Notes: generated from the letters alone by a model not told the origin. Positions 17,519 to 26,345 are shown, numbered from the stretch's first letter. The stretch: DNA of 59,199 nucleotides from Ignavibacteriales bacterium (GCA_012517155.1 JAAYVN010000010.1:1-59199), one strand, 5' to 3'. Numbers and translations are program-made.

Positions 17519-18439
17519 TCACTTTCCGTAATCAATAATCCATTTGCCCCCCAAGTCGGGACGGGCACAGTCATGCGGGCCGGGATGTACATAATGAACG
17601 TAGTTACATTCCCACATAAGATTACTGGCGGGTTTATTTGCGTTATAGAAACACCGCGCCTGCTGAGGCGTTTCGAACGTCTGATTTTGTGCCGAACTAA
17701 GCTTATTAATCAGTTCCTGTTGTTTCTGTTCAAGCTCTTTTTTTCTGTTGATTGCCGCATCAAGTCTTTTTTTGTCCTCTTCGCTGAAGAGAGGCTTTGG
17801 TTTTGCTGCAGGAGTTGGAACTTCTTTTTTTGTTGAATTTTGTTCTTTCAGAGCCTGAATCTGCAGCAGTATTGCCCTTTTCTCTGCTTTCTCCTGTTCG
17901 GCTTTTAGCTGTTCGGGAGTTTTTATCGGTTCCGGCAACGGAGAGTTCTTTTCTATTTCCGCTTTAATTTTTTCTGCTTCAAACTGAAGACGCAGAAAGT
18001 CCTGTAATACCGGATTTTGTTGGGCTGCCCGAATTGCATTTTGAGCAGATTCGGATAGGGGAGTATTGCATTTTTTACAAAAATCAAAGAAATTCTTAGT
18101 ACCGCACTTCGGGCAGATAATACCCATTGCGGGGTTCCCGCATTCGGGACAAAATGCATCATCCGGTTTAATGGAGGAATAACAGAAGCGGCATTTCCCG
18201 GGAAGCAGCCACTCGCCGCAAGCCTCACAAATATCCGCCCCGGGGTAAGTTAAAGCATTGCAGTTGGGACAATGGTTTCCCTCGATAGAGGCACCGCAGT
18301 CAGCGCAGAATTTATCCCCCTCCGCTATATCAGCCTTACAAGAGGGACATTGTAACTTTTGCTGTTGTTTCTCTTTCTCTTTTGTTTGAGTTTTGTTGAG
18401 AAACTTGTTTTTTGTGAGGTTTTCCCGGGACACAATCAC
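17519..18439 (-). CDS. Multi-zinc-ribbon (DZANK-type) protein with coiled coil
   Basis: A 306-residue cytosolic protein. Residues 30-125 hold five tandem zinc-ribbon-like CxxC pairs (CPSC...CADC, CPNC...CEAC, CRFC...CPEC, CPKC...CKKC). A Glu/Lys/Gln-rich coiled coil follows (about 140-250). The C-terminal 50 residues contain Cys and His (MWECNYVHYVHPGPHDC) that may bind another metal. The frame starts with GTG 18439; no ATG is available near the first ribbon. It precedes the kinase by 69 bases and is probably the first gene of the signalling operon, whose kinase-adjacent AAA+ and FHA proteins also begin with zinc ribbons. A scaffold or adaptor role is inferred. Confidence 0.8.
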   Translation of the reverse strand: MIVSRENLTKNKFLNKTQTKEKEKQQQKLQCPSCKADIAEGDKFCADCGASIEGNHCPNCNALTYPGADICEACGEWLLPGKCRFCYSSIKPDDAFCPECGNPAMGIICPKCGTKNFFDFCKKCNTPLSESAQNAIRAAQQNPVLQDFLRLQFEAEKIKAEIEKNSPLPEPIKTPEQLKAEQEKAEKRAILLQIQALKEQNSTKKEVPTPAAKPKPLFSEEDKKRLDAAINRKKELEQKQQELINKLSSAQNQTFETPQQARCFYNANKPASNLMWECNYVHYVHPGPHDCARPDLGGKWIIDYGK

Positions 18440-18507
18440 TAAGTTTTGTGAAAAAAACTATTATTATATGTATTGTAAAATATATAATTCATTGGTTTTT
18501 TTCAAGC

Positions 18508-18552
18508 AAAAAAGGAATCCGCAATGTGATTTTCTGTTCGGTTCTTGCGGAT
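18508..18552 (-). terminator. Intrinsic terminator after the SulP gene
   Basis: On the minus strand ATCCGCAA (18552-18545) pairs with TTGCGGAT (18524-18517) across a 20-base loop, and a run of six T follows (18513-18508). It is placed a few bases after the SulP stop and separates that unit from the signalling operon. Confidence 0.8.
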
Positions 18553-18557
18553 ATCTG

Positions 18558-20294
18558 TTATTTTCTTTCACCGGAATTTAAATTCTCTTCTCTTTTAACG
18601 TTAGGAGTGAAATCTTTCGAGCGTCCCATCTTCGGAAGACCAAGTATTTCCCGTGCCCGGTCAAGAGCGTCATCAATATTTCCGTAAACGTTTTCCTCGC
18701 CGATTGTATCAATAAATCCGGCATTTACCAGCGCCATAAGAGGTTGAGTGTGAACTCCGGACAACACCAATCTGGTGTCAGTTCTTTTTGCCTCTTTGAG
18801 AGTATCCTCAAGGACATGTATTCCGGTTGAATCTATTGCGGGAACATTTCGCATACGTATAATTCTAACCCTGGGGGGATCTTCCAAAGCTCTCATTGCC
18901 TCTTTGAATTTCTCCGCAGCTCCAAAGAAGAAAGGACCATTGATCTCAAACACCTCGACTCCTTCAGGAACAATCTTTCGCGAAATAGCCATTGTGTCGG
19001 AGGACTCATCGTAGTCATCTGTTAACTCGCGGGTAACCACTCCGACATTTGTTACCATAGCCATTTGACGCATGAAGAGGAATACGGCGAGAACCATCCC
19101 CACTTCGATTGCTATCGTGAGGTCAAATATCACGGTCAGGAAGAATGTGGTAAGAACAACAGCCACATCGCTTTTGGGGCTTTTAAGTATAGAGAGAAAT
19201 GTTTTCCACTCGCTCATATTATAAGCCACGATTATTAAAACTGCAGCGAGAGTTGCCATCGGTATTAGTCGGGCAAGGTGTCCGAAAAAAAGCATAATTA
19301 ATAAAAGCGTAACTGCGTGAATAATACCGGCAACCGGAGTCCGTCCCCCGTTTTTAATATTTGTAGCAGTCCGTGCGATTGCACCGGTTGCGGGAATCCC
19401 TCCGAAAATCGGGGTTACGATATTAGCGATTCCCTGAGCTATTAACTCAACATTGCTTCTGTGACGACCGCCGATCATTCCGTCAGCTACTACAGCGGAA
19501 AGGAGGGATTCGATTGCGCCAAGCAGGGCAATAGTTATTGCCGGCATAATCAGGTTTTTAATTGTCGTAAAATTGATCTGATGAACTTCGGGGGAGGGAA
19601 GTCCTGAATCCAATGTTCCGAAAACACTGCCGATAGTGGCAGTTGGCATCGCGAGGAAATAGACTGCAATGGTGGTAACAATAATTGCAATAAGTGAACC
19701 GGGGATCTTGTGGGTTATTTTAGGCCAGATTATCATGATTAACAGGGAAACCGCACCTATTGCAAACGAGTGAAGATTAATGGTTGAGAATGCACCAAAA
19801 TAAACTATCCACTTTTCGATAAAATCAGAGGGGACATTATGGATATGCAGACCTAAAAAATCTTTAATCTGACTTGAAAAAATTATCACTGCAATTCCGC
19901 TGGTAAAGCCAACCACGACAGGATGAGGGATAAATTTGATCACCGATCCGAATCGTGCGAGTCCCATAATGACCAGCAGGACTCCCGCCATCATAGTAGC
20001 TATTGCAAGCCCCGTAACCCCATAAGTCTGGACGATACCATATACAATTACGATAAATGCCCCGGTAGGACCGCCAATCTGGACGCGGCTGCCCCCCAGC
20101 GCCGAGATGATGAAGCCCGCAATTACCGCCGTGATTATTCCTTTTTCCGGAGATACTCCGGAAGCGATACCGAAAGCAATCGCAAGTGGCAGGGCAACAA
20201 TACCGACAATTATTCCTGCGGATAGATCTTTATAGAATTGTTGCCGGTTATAGTCTTTTAAGACAGTAAATAATTTGGGTGTGAACGGTTTCAT
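18558..20294 (-). CDS. SulP-family inorganic anion transporter
   Basis: A 578-residue inner-membrane SLC26/SulP transporter with about 12-14 hydrophobic segments in residues 20-430. The SulP signature is present near the N-terminus ([20 protein letters not shown], then [18 protein letters not shown] and [14 protein letters not shown]). A cytosolic C-terminal STAS domain (about 440-555) includes [13 protein letters not shown], the loop homologous to the phosphorylated serine of anti-sigma antagonists. Members import sulfate, bicarbonate or dicarboxylates; the substrate cannot be told here. It begins 11 bases after the LipM-like gene stop, so the two are likely one transcript. A terminator follows. 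Confidence 0.95.
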   Translation of the reverse strand: MKPFTPKLFTVLKDYNRQQFYKDLSAGIIVGIVALPLAIAFGIASGVSPEKGIITAVIAGFIISALGGSRVQIGGPTGAFIVIVYGIVQTYGVTGLAIATMMAGVLLVIMGLARFGSVIKFIPHPVVVGFTSGIAVIIFSSQIKDFLGLHIHNVPSDFIEKWIVYFGAFSTINLHSFAIGAVSLLIMIIWPKITHKIPGSLIAIIVTTIAVYFLAMPTATIGSVFGTLDSGLPSPEVHQINFTTIKNLIMPAITIALLGAIESLLSAVVADGMIGGRHRSNVELIAQGIANIVTPIFGGIPATGAIARTATNIKNGGRTPVAGIIHAVTLLLIMLFFGHLARLIPMATLAAVLIIVAYNMSEWKTFLSILKSPKSDVAVVLTTFFLTVIFDLTIAIEVGMVLAVFLFMRQMAMVTNVGVVTRELTDDYDESSDTMAISRKIVPEGVEVFEINGPFFFGAAEKFKEAMRALEDPPRVRIIRMRNVPAIDSTGIHVLEDTLKEAKRTDTRLVLSGVHTQPLMALVNAGFIDTIGEENVYGNIDDALDRAREILGLPKMGRSKDFTPNVKREENLNSGERK

Positions 20295-20305
20295 AAAAAA
20301 GCCTT

Positions 20306-21037
20306 TTAAGGAGTATCAGATGCCGGTGCAAAATACGAGAAGAAACCCTCACGCAAAGTGTTTAGAAGCCGGGTATAATCGACCTGAGAATTAAGAATAG
20401 TCTCAATTTCAACCGTCTTAGTTTCCAGGTCTTTAGCAACTTTCTGACGATCCTCCATGGGAAGATTCAGGTATCTTGTAATATACTTGTGATATCTGCC
20501 GCAGAGGATTGAACCATGCTGAAGCACAACATTGCCAAGTTTACGCTGAGCACTTCCAATCAGTTTTTTTCCTTCGAATTTCAGCTCGCTTTTTGCTGTG
20601 GTTGCGAAACAGGCTGTGCTGGCAGGGGTTTGATAAATATTTTTGAAATCGGGCTGAGCGATTTCAAGTTCAGTTGCCTGAAGCCGGACATCATATAATC
20701 TCAGCCCGGTCATAAGTGCGTTATTTATTTCCCGGTAAATCTCCGAAGGGGTGAGCCCATGTTCCAGGCGGGTAACCACTGAATAAGTAATTTCCTCACT
20801 ATGCAGAATAGCTCTGCCGCCGGTAGGTCTTTTTACCACGTCAATATCATCCGCAGAAGCACGCAGAATATCAATTTCACCCATATTTTGGTTAGCGCCC
20901 AGAGAAATACAGTATGGAAACCAACGGTAAAGGCGGAAGAAGGAAACTTCCGGAGTGCATTTTTTTGTCAGTTCCAAATCGAAGTCCATATTATACTTTC
21001 CGGTGTTTAACCCGGAATCAATAAATTCCCAAATCAT
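20306..21037 (-). CDS. lipM: Lipoate/octanoate transferase (LipM-like)
   Basis: A 243-residue BPL/LplA/LipB-superfamily enzyme. The core [17 protein letters not shown] (residues 70-86) and the later [11 protein letters not shown] and VVLQHGSIL match the LipM/LplA group. C143, in the ACF context, aligns by eye with the catalytic Cys of octanoyltransferase LipM, so transfer of octanoate from acyl carrier protein to a lipoyl domain or GcvH is favoured over ATP-dependent lipoate ligation. The product would be needed by the PDH E2 encoded at 31908-33563, which has two lipoyl domains. LplA-type lipoate ligase remains the alternative; the C-terminal accessory domain of LplA is absent at this length. 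Confidence 0.85.
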   Translation of the reverse strand: MIWEFIDSGLNTGKYNMDFDLELTKKCTPEVSFFRLYRWFPYCISLGANQNMGEIDILRASADDIDVVKRPTGGRAILHSEEITYSVVTRLEHGLTPSEIYREINNALMTGLRLYDVRLQATELEIAQPDFKNIYQTPASTACFATTAKSELKFEGKKLIGSAQRKLGNVVLQHGSILCGRYHKYITRYLNLPMEDRQKVAKDLETKTVEIETILNSQVDYTRLLNTLREGFFSYFAPASDTP

Positions 21038-21207
21038 AAATCTCTCAAAAAATAGAAAAAATCAAAAAGAAAAATAGGAAACGCAACCGTAGGTACAAAA
21101 TGAGTATCTGGATTTCTCAAATACTGAGGATGGCAGGAAAAACTCAAATACAAAGAGATAAGGATGAAAACGAGGGAAAAAAGTTAAAAAAAAAGAAGAA
21201 CCACTCC

Positions 21208-21228
21208 AAAAATGGGCGTTTCGCCCAT
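21208..21228 (-). terminator. Terminator-like hairpin
   Basis: ATGGGCG (21212-21218) and CGCCCAT (21222-21228) form a perfect seven-pair stem with a three-base loop. On the minus strand it is followed by TTTT. It could end transcription arriving from the NUDIX gene 300 bases upstream. A T tract also lies on the plus-strand side (21240-21247), so it may work both ways. Confidence 0.55.
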
Positions 21229-21491
21229 GGACTGGCTTGGTTTTTTTCCTTAAAATTGCTTCGGGAATTTGGGCAAATTATTTAATGGAAAGAGGGAGAT
21301 AGATGATTTATGACTCTTTTTATCCCGTAATATTACCACGGAAAAAAACCAGTGGGATACCGAACCTGGGGCGGAGGCAGTTTTTTGTGGGAGGTGTGAT
21401 AACACCCTCCGCTTTTCTAATTTTATGAATGGGGAAAAATTATCAAACAATATTTCAAAGTGTTTAGTCAAAACACGCATTAATTTCAGAG

Positions 21492-21514
21492 GCGGCAGGT
21501 ATCAGATCTGCCGC
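21492..21514 (-). other. Hairpin just after the NUDIX gene stop
   Basis: GCGGCAG (21492-21498) pairs with CTGCCGC (21508-21514) across nine bases. On the minus strand it starts about 15 bases past the NUDIX fusion stop codon. There is no T tract, so it may protect the mRNA end or act with Rho rather than alone. Confidence 0.45.
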
Positions 21515-21528
21515 TTGTGATTTCCGGT

Positions 21529-22596
21529 TCAGATTAGGCGATTATCCCTTAATATCTTAAAGTCAGTTTCAAATCCGGGTGTAAAGACGCCTGTTCCCAA
21601 ATCCCTGTTAATTTCTGAAATCTTCCAAAAACGTCCTTCATCCACCTCTTCAGGATTGACTTTGATTTCCCCGTCGTACTTTGTCAGATGAAGAAAAACG
21701 AGCTGAGACTCATTATCGGATTTGATAATGTATTTGCAAACTGCTACAGCTTTGAAGTTTTTAAGCCCGATCTCTTCCTCTGATTCGCGGTTCAAAGCAG
21801 TTTCAATGTTTTCGTTCACAGACACATGTCCGGTTACGGCAGCATCCCATTTCCCGGGTTGAGACGGGCGGTTAAGAGGGCGTTTTTGCAGGAAGAGATG
21901 ATTTTTTTTATTTACCAGCATCAGATGAACTACCGGGTGGAGCATAGAAGGATCTTTGTGTATTACCGTTCTTGGGGCTTTCCCGATAATATTTCCGTCT
22001 TTATCAACCAGCGGAAGCCACTCCTCATTGCGATAGGGAAAATATCTGAACTTTTTCCTCAGAAGTTCAAACATAAAATATCCGGCGAACAGGAGGTACA
22101 GAAGGACGGTGCTAATAAACGACCAGGCTTCTTTGGACATATAGAAGGCAGAATAAGCAACCAGTAAAGTATGTGCAAGAACAATATAGAAAAGCACTTT
22201 TATACCGCGGTTAAATTCCCGGAGTTGTTCTTCTGCAAGATTAATATTTCCCATATACCTCTTAGATGTCAGGGCGAGTATATTGAATTTTGAGAAAGCA
22301 GAAACACCAAGAAGTGCAGCAAGCACAATACCAATAAGGGCAGGCTTTAGTTTGAAAAATAGAGCATTCTCAAGAATATAGGATATTGCCCCGAGAACGA
22401 CTATCAGGAGTGTGTCGAAAAGAGTAAATTTATCGAGGGATTTCTTACGGAAATAAATGAATGCTAATTGAGCTGTTCCAAAAGAGACCGCAACAACAAG
22501 TCCCGCAGCGGTTCCGTAAAGTTCATCAATTAGTATATATACAACCAGGGGGAGAAGACCCGGAAGCAATTTTCTGAAAAGTTCGTATTTTATCAT
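21529..22596 (-). CDS. Multi-pass membrane domain fused to a NUDIX hydrolase
   Basis: A 355-residue fusion. Residues 1-195 hold about six hydrophobic segments resembling the VC0807/septation-protein-A type of small membrane domain (KLLPGLLPLVVYILIDELYGT at the start). Residues 200-355 are a NUDIX domain of the isopentenyl-diphosphate-isomerase-like (YfcD) subgroup, with a complete NUDIX box: G, five residues, E, seven residues, then RESEEEIGL. The enzyme half should cleave a nucleoside-diphosphate-linked substrate or similar at the cytosolic face of the membrane. Substrate unknown. The fusion joins two domains that are commonly separate proteins. It appears to be a single-gene transcript. Confidence 0.8.
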   Translation of the reverse strand: MIKYELFRKLLPGLLPLVVYILIDELYGTAAGLVVAVSFGTAQLAFIYFRKKSLDKFTLFDTLLIVVLGAISYILENALFFKLKPALIGIVLAALLGVSAFSKFNILALTSKRYMGNINLAEEQLREFNRGIKVLFYIVLAHTLLVAYSAFYMSKEAWSFISTVLLYLLFAGYFMFELLRKKFRYFPYRNEEWLPLVDKDGNIIGKAPRTVIHKDPSMLHPVVHLMLVNKKNHLFLQKRPLNRPSQPGKWDAAVTGHVSVNENIETALNRESEEEIGLKNFKAVAVCKYIIKSDNESQLVFLHLTKYDGEIKVNPEEVDEGRFWKISEINRDLGTGVFTPGFETDFKILRDNRLI

Positions 22597-22835
22597 AAAA
22601 ATTATATCAACAAGATATCTAATATAAGCAACTGATAAATATGTACAAATCTTTTAAGGAAACCGGAGTATTTGGATTATAACTCTTTTTTAGTAAATTT
22701 ACCGCTGTGGATTTATTTGTTTCTATTCACCACAGTTCAACTAATGGAACAGGGTTTAGAAATGAGCGTGTGTGGAATTCAGTTGTTTTCTCCTTGGGTA
22801 AAACCACGAGATATAAAATAATTAAAGGAGCCAAT

Positions 22836-23378
22836 ATGCCGGTATATAAAGCTTATTCTCCGACTACCGAAATAAATGGAAAAACAGTGCTGACGGTTGT
22901 TAAGGGGTTGGGGGCATTTCAGTCACTCGGGTTTCACCTGCTTGAAAAATATGGAATTAAGAACCCCGTGACAGATGCCTGGTACCTTCAGCAATCGTGG
23001 TTGAAGGTTCTCAAGGAAATAGAGACCTGGGTTGGAAAAGCAACGCTCAAACAAATCGGTAAAATTATTCCTGAAAATGCCGATTTCCCCACAGATATCG
23101 ATTCAATAAGATCAGCCTTAAAAGCTATTGACACTGCTTACCACCAGAATCACAGGAATGGAGAGGTAGGACACTATACTTATTTGCCAATGGAAGAACG
23201 GACGGTAGTAATGGTTTGCAATAACCCATATCCCTGTCCATTTGATGAAGGACTGATTGAGGCAATGGCGAACAAGTTCAAACCGGAAAGCGTAAAATAT
23301 GTAAGGGTGACCCATTCAGACAAAACCATCTGCAGAATGAAGGGGGGAGACGAATGTACCTATATTGTTTCCTGGTAA
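22836..23378 (+). CDS. V4R/heme-NO-binding-like domain protein
   Basis: A 180-residue single-domain protein. I chose ATG 22836 because an AAAGGAG (22824-22830) lies five bases upstream; an extension back to 22707 has no supporting features. The C-terminal block (HSDKTICRMKGGDECTYIVSW) has the Cys and GGxxCxY pattern of the V4R and heme-NO-binding-like fold, which binds small ligands, zinc or heme. The middle is helical. There is no fused output domain, so a stand-alone ligand sensor or carrier is likely. Exact family assignment is uncertain; the myxobacterial DUF2378-type proteins are an alternative. Confidence 0.55.
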   Translation: MPVYKAYSPTTEINGKTVLTVVKGLGAFQSLGFHLLEKYGIKNPVTDAWYLQQSWLKVLKEIETWVGKATLKQIGKIIPENADFPTDIDSIRSALKAIDTAYHQNHRNGEVGHYTYLPMEERTVVMVCNNPYPCPFDEGLIEAMANKFKPESVKYVRVTHSDKTICRMKGGDECTYIVSW

Positions 23379-23421
23379 ATTGAAATGAATAATTTTAACA
23401 TATAAAATTGCCGAGGTTTGT

Positions 23422-25188
23422 ATGAAAGCAGCAGTACATTTCAAAGGGCTTAATTTTCTCGCACTGATTTTCTTAGTGATTTTTCCGGGAATCAATATTG
23501 CGCAGATTTTGCCACCGGACACATTATTTACAAAAACGTATGGCGGGAGCGGGATAGATTTGGGAACTTGTTTAAGACAAACCAATGACGGGGGGTATGT
23601 AATAACCGGGTACACCCGCTCGTACGGAACTGCTGCGGGAAGGAACATTTTATTGATTAAAACAGATCCGGTTGGAAATCCTGAGTGGATTAAAGGGTTC
23701 GGGGGAAGTGGTGACGATGAAGGAAACTGTGTTCGGCAGACTCCGGACGGCGGATTTGTTATTGCCGGATATACCAAATCATACGGAAGCGGCGGAACGG
23801 ATGTTTTTTTAATGAAAACAGATTCATTGGGGAATGAACTTTGGAACAAACCATTTGGCGGGGCCCAGGATGACGAGGGATACGGACTGGTGATTACAGC
23901 TGATGGTGGATTTCTCATAGCCGGTGCGACATCATCATCGGGAGCCGGAAGCAGGGACGTCTTTCTGGTTAGGACAGATCCGAATGGGAATTTGCTGTGG
24001 ACAAAAACACATGGAGGAATGAGTTCCGACGGAGCGAGAAGCATTGAACCGACATCAGACGGAGGTTATATCATTAGCGGCTGGAGCATGTCATACGGGG
24101 GTGTGCTGGGGAATGCTTGGTTGGTAAAAACAGATTCGGCGGGGAATATGAGTTGGCACAAGAATTTTGGTGGAAGTGATGCGGACAGAGGAATGCATGC
24201 AATACAAACTTCGGATGGGGGATGTGCGTTTACCGGTTATACGGCATCCTCGGGAGCAGGACTTGACGATATGTACTTAGTGAGGACTGATGGATCGGGG
24301 AATGAACTGTGGGTAAAAACATTTGGCGGAACAGGAAGGGATTATGGCAACTCAATACAACAGACAGCCGACGGAGGTTTTCTTATATTGGGATATACGC
24401 TTTCGTTTGGTGCAGGAAGCGAGGACTTTTTCTTGGTAAAGACAGACGCAGCCGGGAATCAACTCTGGTATAAAACTTATGGCGGTTCTGCCTCAGATGT
24501 CGGGAACTCAGTCGGAATTACAGCTGACGGAAGTTTCCTTTTGCTTGGATATACCTTGTCCTATGGGGCGGGAGTGCATGATGTCTGGTTCATTAAACTT
24601 GGAACAGTTATTCCGGTAGAGCTAACTTCGTTTATTGCTTTCGAAGAGGGGAGCGACGTTATTGTAAAATGGACTACAGCCAGCGAGACGAATAATAGGG
24701 GATTTGAAATTGAGAGAAGCAGAAAGAATATGGTTGAAAACAAATCAGCCGGGTGGAAAACAGTTGGTTTTACAGAAGGCATAGGGACTTATGCAGGGGA
24801 AACAGAATACGGCTTCAGGGATAAGAATTTACTTCCCGGCAAATATATATACCGGCTCAGGCAAATTGACTACAATGGAGAGATTGCATACAGCGAAGAG
24901 GTGGAAGTGGAAATTTCACAAGCAGGGAAACTCGCACTTTATCAAAACTATCCCAATCCATTTAATCCGGTAACCATGATAAGTTTTTCGGTCCCCGTAA
25001 AAACTTTGGTAACATTAAGCGTTTATGATCTTCTGGGTAAAGAAATTGCGGTTTTGTTAACAGAAGTAAAAGAACCGGGAGAATATGACGTGCAGTTTAA
25101 TGCCGAAAAACTTGCTGCGGGTGTTTATTACTACACACTTATCTCCGGGGATGAGCGATTGACACAAAAGTTAATACTCTTAAAATAA
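23422..25188 (+). CDS. Secreted seven-repeat beta-propeller protein with sorting domain
   Basis: A 588-residue secreted protein. A signal peptide ends near GINIAQ. Residues 30-390 hold seven repeats of about 50 residues built as KTFGGSGxDxGNxxxQTxDGGFxIxGYTxSYGAG then DxxLxKTDxxGNxxW, a pattern seen in many Bacteroidota surface proteins and expected to fold as a seven-bladed propeller. A linker with VELTSFIAFEEG and a beta-sandwich (about 400-500) precede the sorting domain starting QNYPNPFNPVTM and ending LTQKLILLK. Ligand or substrate unknown; there are no catalytic motifs. Probably exported by type IX secretion. Confidence 0.85.
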   Translation: MKAAVHFKGLNFLALIFLVIFPGINIAQILPPDTLFTKTYGGSGIDLGTCLRQTNDGGYVITGYTRSYGTAAGRNILLIKTDPVGNPEWIKGFGGSGDDEGNCVRQTPDGGFVIAGYTKSYGSGGTDVFLMKTDSLGNELWNKPFGGAQDDEGYGLVITADGGFLIAGATSSSGAGSRDVFLVRTDPNGNLLWTKTHGGMSSDGARSIEPTSDGGYIISGWSMSYGGVLGNAWLVKTDSAGNMSWHKNFGGSDADRGMHAIQTSDGGCAFTGYTASSGAGLDDMYLVRTDGSGNELWVKTFGGTGRDYGNSIQQTADGGFLILGYTLSFGAGSEDFFLVKTDAAGNQLWYKTYGGSASDVGNSVGITADGSFLLLGYTLSYGAGVHDVWFIKLGTVIPVELTSFIAFEEGSDVIVKWTTASETNNRGFEIERSRKNMVENKSAGWKTVGFTEGIGTYAGETEYGFRDKNLLPGKYIYRLRQIDYNGEIAYSEEVEVEISQAGKLALYQNYPNPFNPVTMISFSVPVKTLVTLSVYDLLGKEIAVLLTEVKEPGEYDVQFNAEKLAAGVYYYTLISGDERLTQKLILLK

Positions 25189-25222
25189 AAGTGTGTTTCA
25201 GAATTAATAAAATTGATAAATT

Positions 25223-25630
25223 ATGGAGCAAAAATTATTAGGTGATTCGAAAATTTACCCTTCTTCAGAAATGCTTAAGGCTATACTCGGAAGAAGTTAT
25301 GCCGCATACGAAGAACTTCGCAAGGTTTTAAGTAGTGCGGAGTGGGGTCTGAACTACGAGTGGAGATACTATAACGATTACAAATCCTGGCTTTGTAAGG
25401 TTACTCGTAAAAAGAAAACAGTGTTTTGGCTTTCCGCATGGGACAAATATTTTAAAATAAGCATCTACTTTACAGAGAAAACGATAGGTGGAATTCCGTC
25501 ATTACAAAGCGGGGGGGTAATTCCGAAAAAGGCGAAGGGCAAATTTGTCCCGGTAATTTATGATATTAAAACGAAGAAACAAACCAAGGAGGTAATAACC
25601 ATTGCCCGCTATAAAATGAGGCTAAAATAA
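25223..25630 (+). CDS. DUF3788 family protein
   Basis: A 135-residue cytosolic protein of the DUF3788 family. The typical block is WRYYNDYKSWLCKV followed by KKKTVFWLSAWDKYFKISIYF, near residues 49-85. Function unknown. The gene starts 34 bases after the propeller gene and may be co-transcribed with it. A G7 run lies at 25511-25517. No membrane or signal segment is visible. Confidence 0.8.
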   Translation: MEQKLLGDSKIYPSSEMLKAILGRSYAAYEELRKVLSSAEWGLNYEWRYYNDYKSWLCKVTRKKKTVFWLSAWDKYFKISIYFTEKTIGGIPSLQSGGVIPKKAKGKFVPVIYDIKTKKQTKEVITIARYKMRLK

Positions 25631-25706
25631 GAAACGCCTGATATTTTTACTCCTCTAAACGAAATCTCCAATCTGTGATACAAATCAGACCCATCGTTCT
25701 TTCCCC

Positions 25707-25737
25707 TTGACTTTTTTATAAATTATCTTTATGTTTG
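25707..25737 (+). promoter_or_regulatory. Bacteroidota-type promoter of the lipoprotein gene
   Basis: TTG at 25707-25709, a 20-base spacer and TATGTTTG at 25730-25737 match the Bacteroidota consensus TTG-N19/20-TAnnTTTG. It lies 69 bases before ATG 25807, which also has an AAAGGAGAG ribosome-binding site. No start-site data are available. Confidence 0.65.
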
Positions 25738-25806
25738 CACATCGAATAAACGAATTGCTGATTTTTTCAAAAATTTAGCGCTGTAAAAAAAATAAAAGGA
25801 GAGAAA

Positions 25807-26205
25807 ATGAAAACCAAGCGAATTTCATTGCTTGCACTTGGTCTGCTCGCGCTTATAGTTTTGCCTTTCATTGCAGGATGCGGGGCGAAGACTAATGATA
25901 TAGTTGAAGTTAGTTATGTTGAAAAGAAAGAGATTGATGGTTCAACTATGAGGGTGTACGCCTTTCAAGTAAAGAATTTTATTGATAACAGGATGATCTG
26001 GGGAGAGTTGGAAGAATTCTCGAGAATGCAAACTTATAAACCGGGAGATAATACGGTGATTTATTTTTTTGAAAAAAAAGAAGCCATTCCCGATTTAACA
26101 AAAACAGGGATCAATTTGACCGAAGAATGCAAAAAATCCTGCATTGCCGGATTCTGGAAGTATCCGGACGGGACGCAGGTTTTTACTCCATTCCCGTTCT
26201 CATAA
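25807..26205 (+). CDS. Small lipoprotein, function unknown
   Basis: A 132-residue predicted lipoprotein. The N-terminus is basic then hydrophobic and ends in a lipobox IAGC, with C25 as the lipidated residue. The mature part (about 107 residues) is mixed alpha/beta with two closely spaced cysteines (EECKKSC). No family recognised. It has its own promoter, a strong AAAGGAGAG Shine-Dalgarno, and is followed by a structured non-coding stretch and a terminator (26233-26345), so it is probably a single-gene unit. Confidence 0.75.
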   Translation: MKTKRISLLALGLLALIVLPFIAGCGAKTNDIVEVSYVEKKEIDGSTMRVYAFQVKNFIDNRMIWGELEEFSRMQTYKPGDNTVIYFFEKKEAIPDLTKTGINLTEECKKSCIAGFWKYPDGTQVFTPFPFS

Positions 26206-26232
26206 ATCAAGTAAGGAATATACACTTCTGAG

Positions 26233-26277
26233 TTATTAAGCATTGTTTATAGTAGTTTCCGCCACTATGCTTAATAA
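26233..26277 (+). repeat. 11-base perfect inverted repeat, possible RNA element
   Basis: TTATTAAGCAT (26233-26243) pairs perfectly with ATGCTTAATAA (26267-26277) around 23 bases. An alternative inner pairing, ATAGT with ACTAT (26264-26268), would compete with it. It lies between the lipoprotein stop and the terminator at 26304 and is followed by an unused AAAGGAGGT. It could be a 3' UTR structure or a small RNA. Confidence 0.55.
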
Positions 26278-26303
26278 TACCAAAGGAGGTACTAACAATC
26301 TCG

Positions 26304-26345
26304 AAGAGCGAATTAATCTATATGGTTTAATCCGCTCTTTTTTTT
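26304..26345 (+). terminator. Intrinsic terminator upstream of the M6 protease gene
   Basis: AGAGCG (26305-26310) pairs with CGCTCT (26333-26338); after one mismatch a further ATTAA/TTAAT pairing extends the stem. A run of eight T follows (26338-26345). It ends the lipoprotein transcript or a short RNA that includes the inverted repeat at 26233. Confidence 0.8.

Larger units (their letters stand above)
21038..21528. other. Spacer between lipM-like and NUDIX genes
   Basis: About 490 bases with no convincing gene. Short frames on both strands lack family features and ribosome-binding sites. Two hairpins are visible, at 21212-21228 and 21492-21514, both oriented to end the minus-strand NUDIX transcript. 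The promoter for the LipM-SulP unit should lie in the AT-rich part near 21040-21100. Confidence 0.5.

Noticed and set aside
21100-21285. 61-codon plus-strand frame in the spacer before lipM
   Set aside because: Low-complexity lysine-rich product spanning a terminator-like hairpin, with no ribosome-binding site.
21250-21480. 76-codon minus-strand frame downstream of the NUDIX fusion
   Set aside because: No recognisable features, and it lies past a likely transcript-end hairpin.
22707-22835. 43-residue N-terminal extension of the V4R-like gene
   Set aside because: The strong AAAGGAG lies directly before ATG 22836, and the extension is unlike any domain start.
26282-26303. Possible small gene after the perfect AAAGGAGGT
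   Set aside because: No ATG, GTG or TTG follows at usable distance, and the terminator stem begins within 20 bases.
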